DNA of 47,422 nucleotides from an uncultured Pirellulaceae bacterium. Its GTDB lineage: Bacteria > Planctomycetota > Planctomycetia > Pirellulales > Pirellulaceae. Positions 45,051 through 47,422 of the stretch are shown in pieces (within the stretch, counting starts at the first letter, position 1; the number at the start of each line of letters is the position of its first letter). Position numbers and translations under genes: made by a program. The stretch is taken from NCBI GenBank assembly GCA_938036435.1, contig CALHPU010000106.1:1-47422 (forward strand), written 5' to 3'. The notes beneath the pieces are model-generated. The model made no database searches. It saw nothing but the letters and a program-made list of their open reading frames with translations, and was not told the DNA's origin.

Positions 45051-46487
45051 TTAGCTTGTGGTTACCGTCGGGGCCGACGAAAGCTGATTGATTACGTCGT
45101 TGGCAACAATGACTCCATAGTTTATCGTCCCCAGCCAGCCGGACATGATGATTCCGCAGCTTCCCGCATGATACAGTCCGCCGATTTGTTCCGGCAACGC
45201 ACGACTGACTCCTAAACCCTCGAACTTGGTGCCGAAGCTGGAGCCATTGATGTGTTTGGTGTAATGCTCGAACGTGGCAGGCGTGGCCGCTTCGGCGTGA
45301 ACGATGCGCTCGCGGCAGTTGGGTACATATTTCTCTAGTGCGTCAAGTGTCGTTTCGACGAGATCCTTTTTGCTGGCGTCGTAATCTTCTTTAGACAGTC
45401 CTGACCAGTCAGAATAATTGGCGTTGGTGCTAGAAACGATCAGCGTGCGCCCTTTTCCTTCGGGGCGTGTGTCGGGATAGTAAAATGAAAATGTGCGGCT
45501 GGTGATGTCGCGGCTGAGTAGTAGGTCCGTTTGAAATCGATCAGCTGTGCTGCAAAACAGGAGATCGCCCGTCTCGCGCGGAACTGTATCTCCATCCTTC
45601 ATCGCCATATAGACTTGGGTGCTGGAGTTATTCAATCGCACTGCTTTGGCCTCGTCAACAAATGACGAATCGAAATTTTCTTCGCCTATAAGGTTGAAGA
45701 TCGTCGAACGCAGATTCGAGTTGCTGACCACAGCGCTGGTTTCAATCGTCCGGCCATTGACTTGAACCGATTTAACCTTGCCTCGGGATACGTTGATTTT
45801 CTCGACGTCGCAATTGATCCGCACATCGACACCGTTGTGCTTCATCTCATTTTCCATGGCTTTGACTAATTTGTCAGTACCACCTTGGAAGACAAAAACT
45901 CCTTTGGACATAAAGTTAGAGAACACAATTCCGTAGGTGATCGCGGGGTCTTCGAGCGTTGATCCATTGGCGTAAGTGATCGGTTCCATCAACAACCGCA
46001 CCACGTCTTCGCGTCCGGGGAAGAATTCGTCGAATAGCTGCCGAGTCGTTTTGTCATGGCCGTCGAAAAATTTCATCCCCCGCGCGGTATCAAAGAAGCG
46101 GTTGACCGTCTCCTCTTCGATGCCGAAGTCCGTCGTTAGCAGATTTGTGAAGTCTTTCCTGTCGAAGGTTGTGGTCAGCGAGAACATTGGGTTGTCGAAG
46201 CGCACGCCTTCAAGCTGAACGATGGAGTCAGCAATCTCCTTGGTCCAATATCGTCGACAGCTCTTTACCATGCCGTACGGGAATCCATGCAGTGAGATAT
46301 CAAATATGTGCCCGCCGGGCCGTTTAAACCAAGTTGCCAGACCACCCAGTTTGTAATGCTGTTCCAATAGCAAGACCTTCATTCCATCGCGAGCCAGAAT
46401 GTTTGCGGCTGTCATTCCGCCGAGTCCACTGCCGATGACGACCACGTCATAGCTGTCTGCGGCACCTTTGAGAAAGTCTTTTGGCAT
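45051..46487 (-). CDS. FAD-dependent phytoene-desaturase/CrtISO-like oxidoreductase
   Basis: A 478-residue flavoprotein of the phytoene desaturase, carotenoid isomerase and retinol saturase group. The dinucleotide-binding motif is [21 protein letters not shown] (15-35), followed by [20 protein letters not shown]. The C-terminal FAD motif is [29 protein letters not shown]. These enzymes add or remove hydrogens on isoprenoid or acyl chains. No phytoene synthase or other carotenoid gene is nearby; its neighbours are FabZ- and FabI-like genes, so a fatty-acyl or polyene substrate is a reasonable alternative. The start is ATG 46487 and it heads the leftward cluster. Confidence 0.88.
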   Translation of the reverse strand: MPKDFLKGAADSYDVVVIGSGLGGMTAANILARDGMKVLLLEQHYKLGGLATWFKRPGGHIFDISLHGFPYGMVKSCRRYWTKEIADSIVQLEGVRFDNPMFSLTTTFDRKDFTNLLTTDFGIEEETVNRFFDTARGMKFFDGHDKTTRQLFDEFFPGREDVVRLLMEPITYANGSTLEDPAITYGIVFSNFMSKGVFVFQGGTDKLVKAMENEMKHNGVDVRINCDVEKINVSRGKVKSVQVNGRTIETSAVVSNSNLRSTIFNLIGEENFDSSFVDEAKAVRLNNSSTQVYMAMKDGDTVPRETGDLLFCSTADRFQTDLLLSRDITSRTFSFYYPDTRPEGKGRTLIVSSTNANYSDWSGLSKEDYDASKKDLVETTLDALEKYVPNCRERIVHAEAATPATFEHYTKHINGSSFGTKFEGLGVSRALPEQIGGLYHAGSCGIIMSGWLGTINYGVIVANDVINQLSSAPTVTTS

Positions 46488-47071
46488 GCTAGGGAATCGC
46501 TACTTTGCGTTTAAATTTTACGGGAGCTAGAATGGGTTCTGATTCGTGTTAGGCATACACCCAGCCTGTCGTATACGATAAAAGAGTTGACCGTTTTTCT
46601 CAAGCAGCCACCACCAACTGTGTGGTGCAAAGCAGCAATATTATGGAATTTATGACCTAACTTGCAATTTTAATTTTAAGGAACATCATCAACGCTACGC
46701 CGAAGGCCCTAGCGAAACTCTTCACGTCTACGATTGGATCGTCATGCCAATGGTTGTTCCCAAAAGCCTGTTGTACCTTGGTCGAACTTTGGCTAAGACT
46801 TAGGGTCTTAGTCATGTTGCGTGCTTTCAAGGTGGCGAGGTAAGCGATTTCAATCGCATGTGCCCAATCGCATGTACCCGATCGCCGGTGCAATAGGGAA
46901 ACTGACTTACACCAGTAGCGGCATTTTAGACAGGTTCCGTTTGTCAAATGGATGTGGACGACTGCGGTAGGTGGAGTGGTCTATGGACCAATGGCACTCA
47001 CTTTAGATTTTCAGTTCTTCCCAGAACTTAGTGGCACGAAGTTCTTGTTGAATTAGCCATTTCAAATGGAT
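46488..47071. other. Spacer without a supported gene
   Basis: Region upstream of the desaturase-like gene. A leftward open frame of 96 codons at 46657-46947 has no recognisable domain and an atypical Cys/Trp/His composition, so I do not call it. The promoter for the lipid cluster should be near 46490-46560 (TAAAAT on the minus strand near 46518 is a possible -10, without a good -35). Confidence 0.4.
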
Positions 47072-47134
47072 GTAGTGGGATTCGCCAGAATTCCTTTAAG
47101 AAGAGCCGGTTGGAATTCTGGTGAATCCCACTAC
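47072..47134. repeat. Near-perfect 23-bp inverted repeat
   Basis: The left arm at 47072-47094 (beginning GTAGTGGGATTCGCCAGAAT) is the reverse complement of the right arm at 47112-47134 (ending GGTGAATCCCACTAC) with one difference, a G-T type mismatch. The loop is 17 bases. It is not followed by a T-run. Its size and precision suggest a dispersed repeat or a small non-autonomous element. Confidence 0.85.
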
Positions 47135-47214
47135 GATTTCCAAGGCAGCCATTAAAATCCAGGAAGAGCCAGATTTTCAGCTCAGCGATTTTTGGGCAAA
47201 CAAGATCAAGAATG

Positions 47215-47351
47215 TCACCCTCCCCTTCGGGAGGGTCGGAGGCTCGCCGACGGGCAGGGCTTTCTTTTCAAAGCTAAATCGCGATATCTCTTTGGCTAAC
47301 AAAAGCCCTCTCCGCCGCTTAGACGGCGACTCTCCCAAAGGGAGAGTGGCA
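47215..47351. repeat. Long inverted pair of GC-rich hairpin units
   Basis: The left unit (47215-47262) starts with hairpin ACCCTCC-CCTTCG-GGAGGGT and runs to AGGGCTTTC. The right unit (47301-47351) is a diverged reverse-complement copy, starting AAAAGCCCTC and ending with hairpin ACTCTCCC-AAA-GGGAGAGT. About 38 bases lie between. A related single unit lies at 27725-27760, so this is a repeat family of the genome. Confidence 0.7.
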
Positions 47352-47422
47352 CAATTGCGGCCTTGTGTTTTTATACTGATTGCTAATGGTCTTTGGACTG
47401 ATCGTCGGGTTTGTTTTTTGGC

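Noticed and set aside
46657..46947. Leftward 96-codon open frame near the right end
   Set aside because: No family, unusual composition, no ribosome binding site, and it sits in a repeat-rich gene-free region.

Overview
The window looks like a chromosomal segment of a planctomycete of the Pirellulaceae type (Rhodopirellula or Mariniblastus-like). The evidence is a paired DUF1592 cytochrome and DUF1552 Tat protein, secreted sulfatases, an MJ0042-type zinc-ribbon/beta-propeller membrane protein, many lineage-type secreted proteins of unknown function, moderate GC, weak or absent Shine-Dalgarno sites, and gene-poor spacers filled with palindromic repeats. I see no phage, integrase, intact insertion sequence or CRISPR array. 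The assignment is inference from gene content.

Left part (1-7.7 kb): the 3' end of an unidentified gene, a tRNA-Lys(UUU) with its own probable promoter and a strong terminator, three small secreted or membrane proteins of unknown function, and then a rightward cluster. That cluster is a full-length OvoA (5-histidylcysteine sulfoxide synthase fused to the 4-mercaptohistidine N-methyltransferase), an ATP-grasp ligase of unknown substrate, and a MATE-family exporter. It reads as a possible pathway that makes, conjugates and exports an ovothiol-derived thiol, and is the best candidate here for an undescribed system.

7.8-14.5 kb: a secreted iduronate-2-sulfatase-like sulfatase with an unusual CGCSR active-site motif, a convergent pseudogene in which the start of another sulfatase is joined to the end of a GH29 alpha-L-fucosidase, the DUF1592/DUF1552 pair, and inorganic pyrophosphatase. 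14.6-22.9 kb: uncharacterised proteins, the zinc-ribbon/beta-propeller protein with a DUF4190-like partner, and a membrane PAS-GGDEF-EAL protein.

23-31 kb is mostly housekeeping: miaA, pyruvate carboxylase, a biotin-protein ligase that probably biotinylates it, and aspS. 31.3-38 kb: a secretin-N-domain protein without the usual beta-barrel and with a Gly/Arg-rich tail, tsaD, and a bifunctional class II aldolase/short-chain dehydrogenase of deoxyhexose catabolism. 38.5-42.9 kb: a SulP anion transporter with an enlarged loop, a coupled pair of unknown proteins, and an RluA-type pseudouridine synthase. 42.9-46.5 kb: a secreted unknown protein and a leftward cluster of FAD-dependent phytoene-desaturase-like oxidoreductase, FabZ-like dehydratase and FabI-like enoyl reductase, suggesting a dedicated fatty-acid or polyene branch. 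The last 0.9 kb has no convincing gene and carries several large palindromic repeats.

The sulfatases, the fucosidase relic, the deoxyhexose aldolase/dehydrogenase and the SulP transporter fit a life on sulfated algal polysaccharides, but they are not in one operon and the link is inference.
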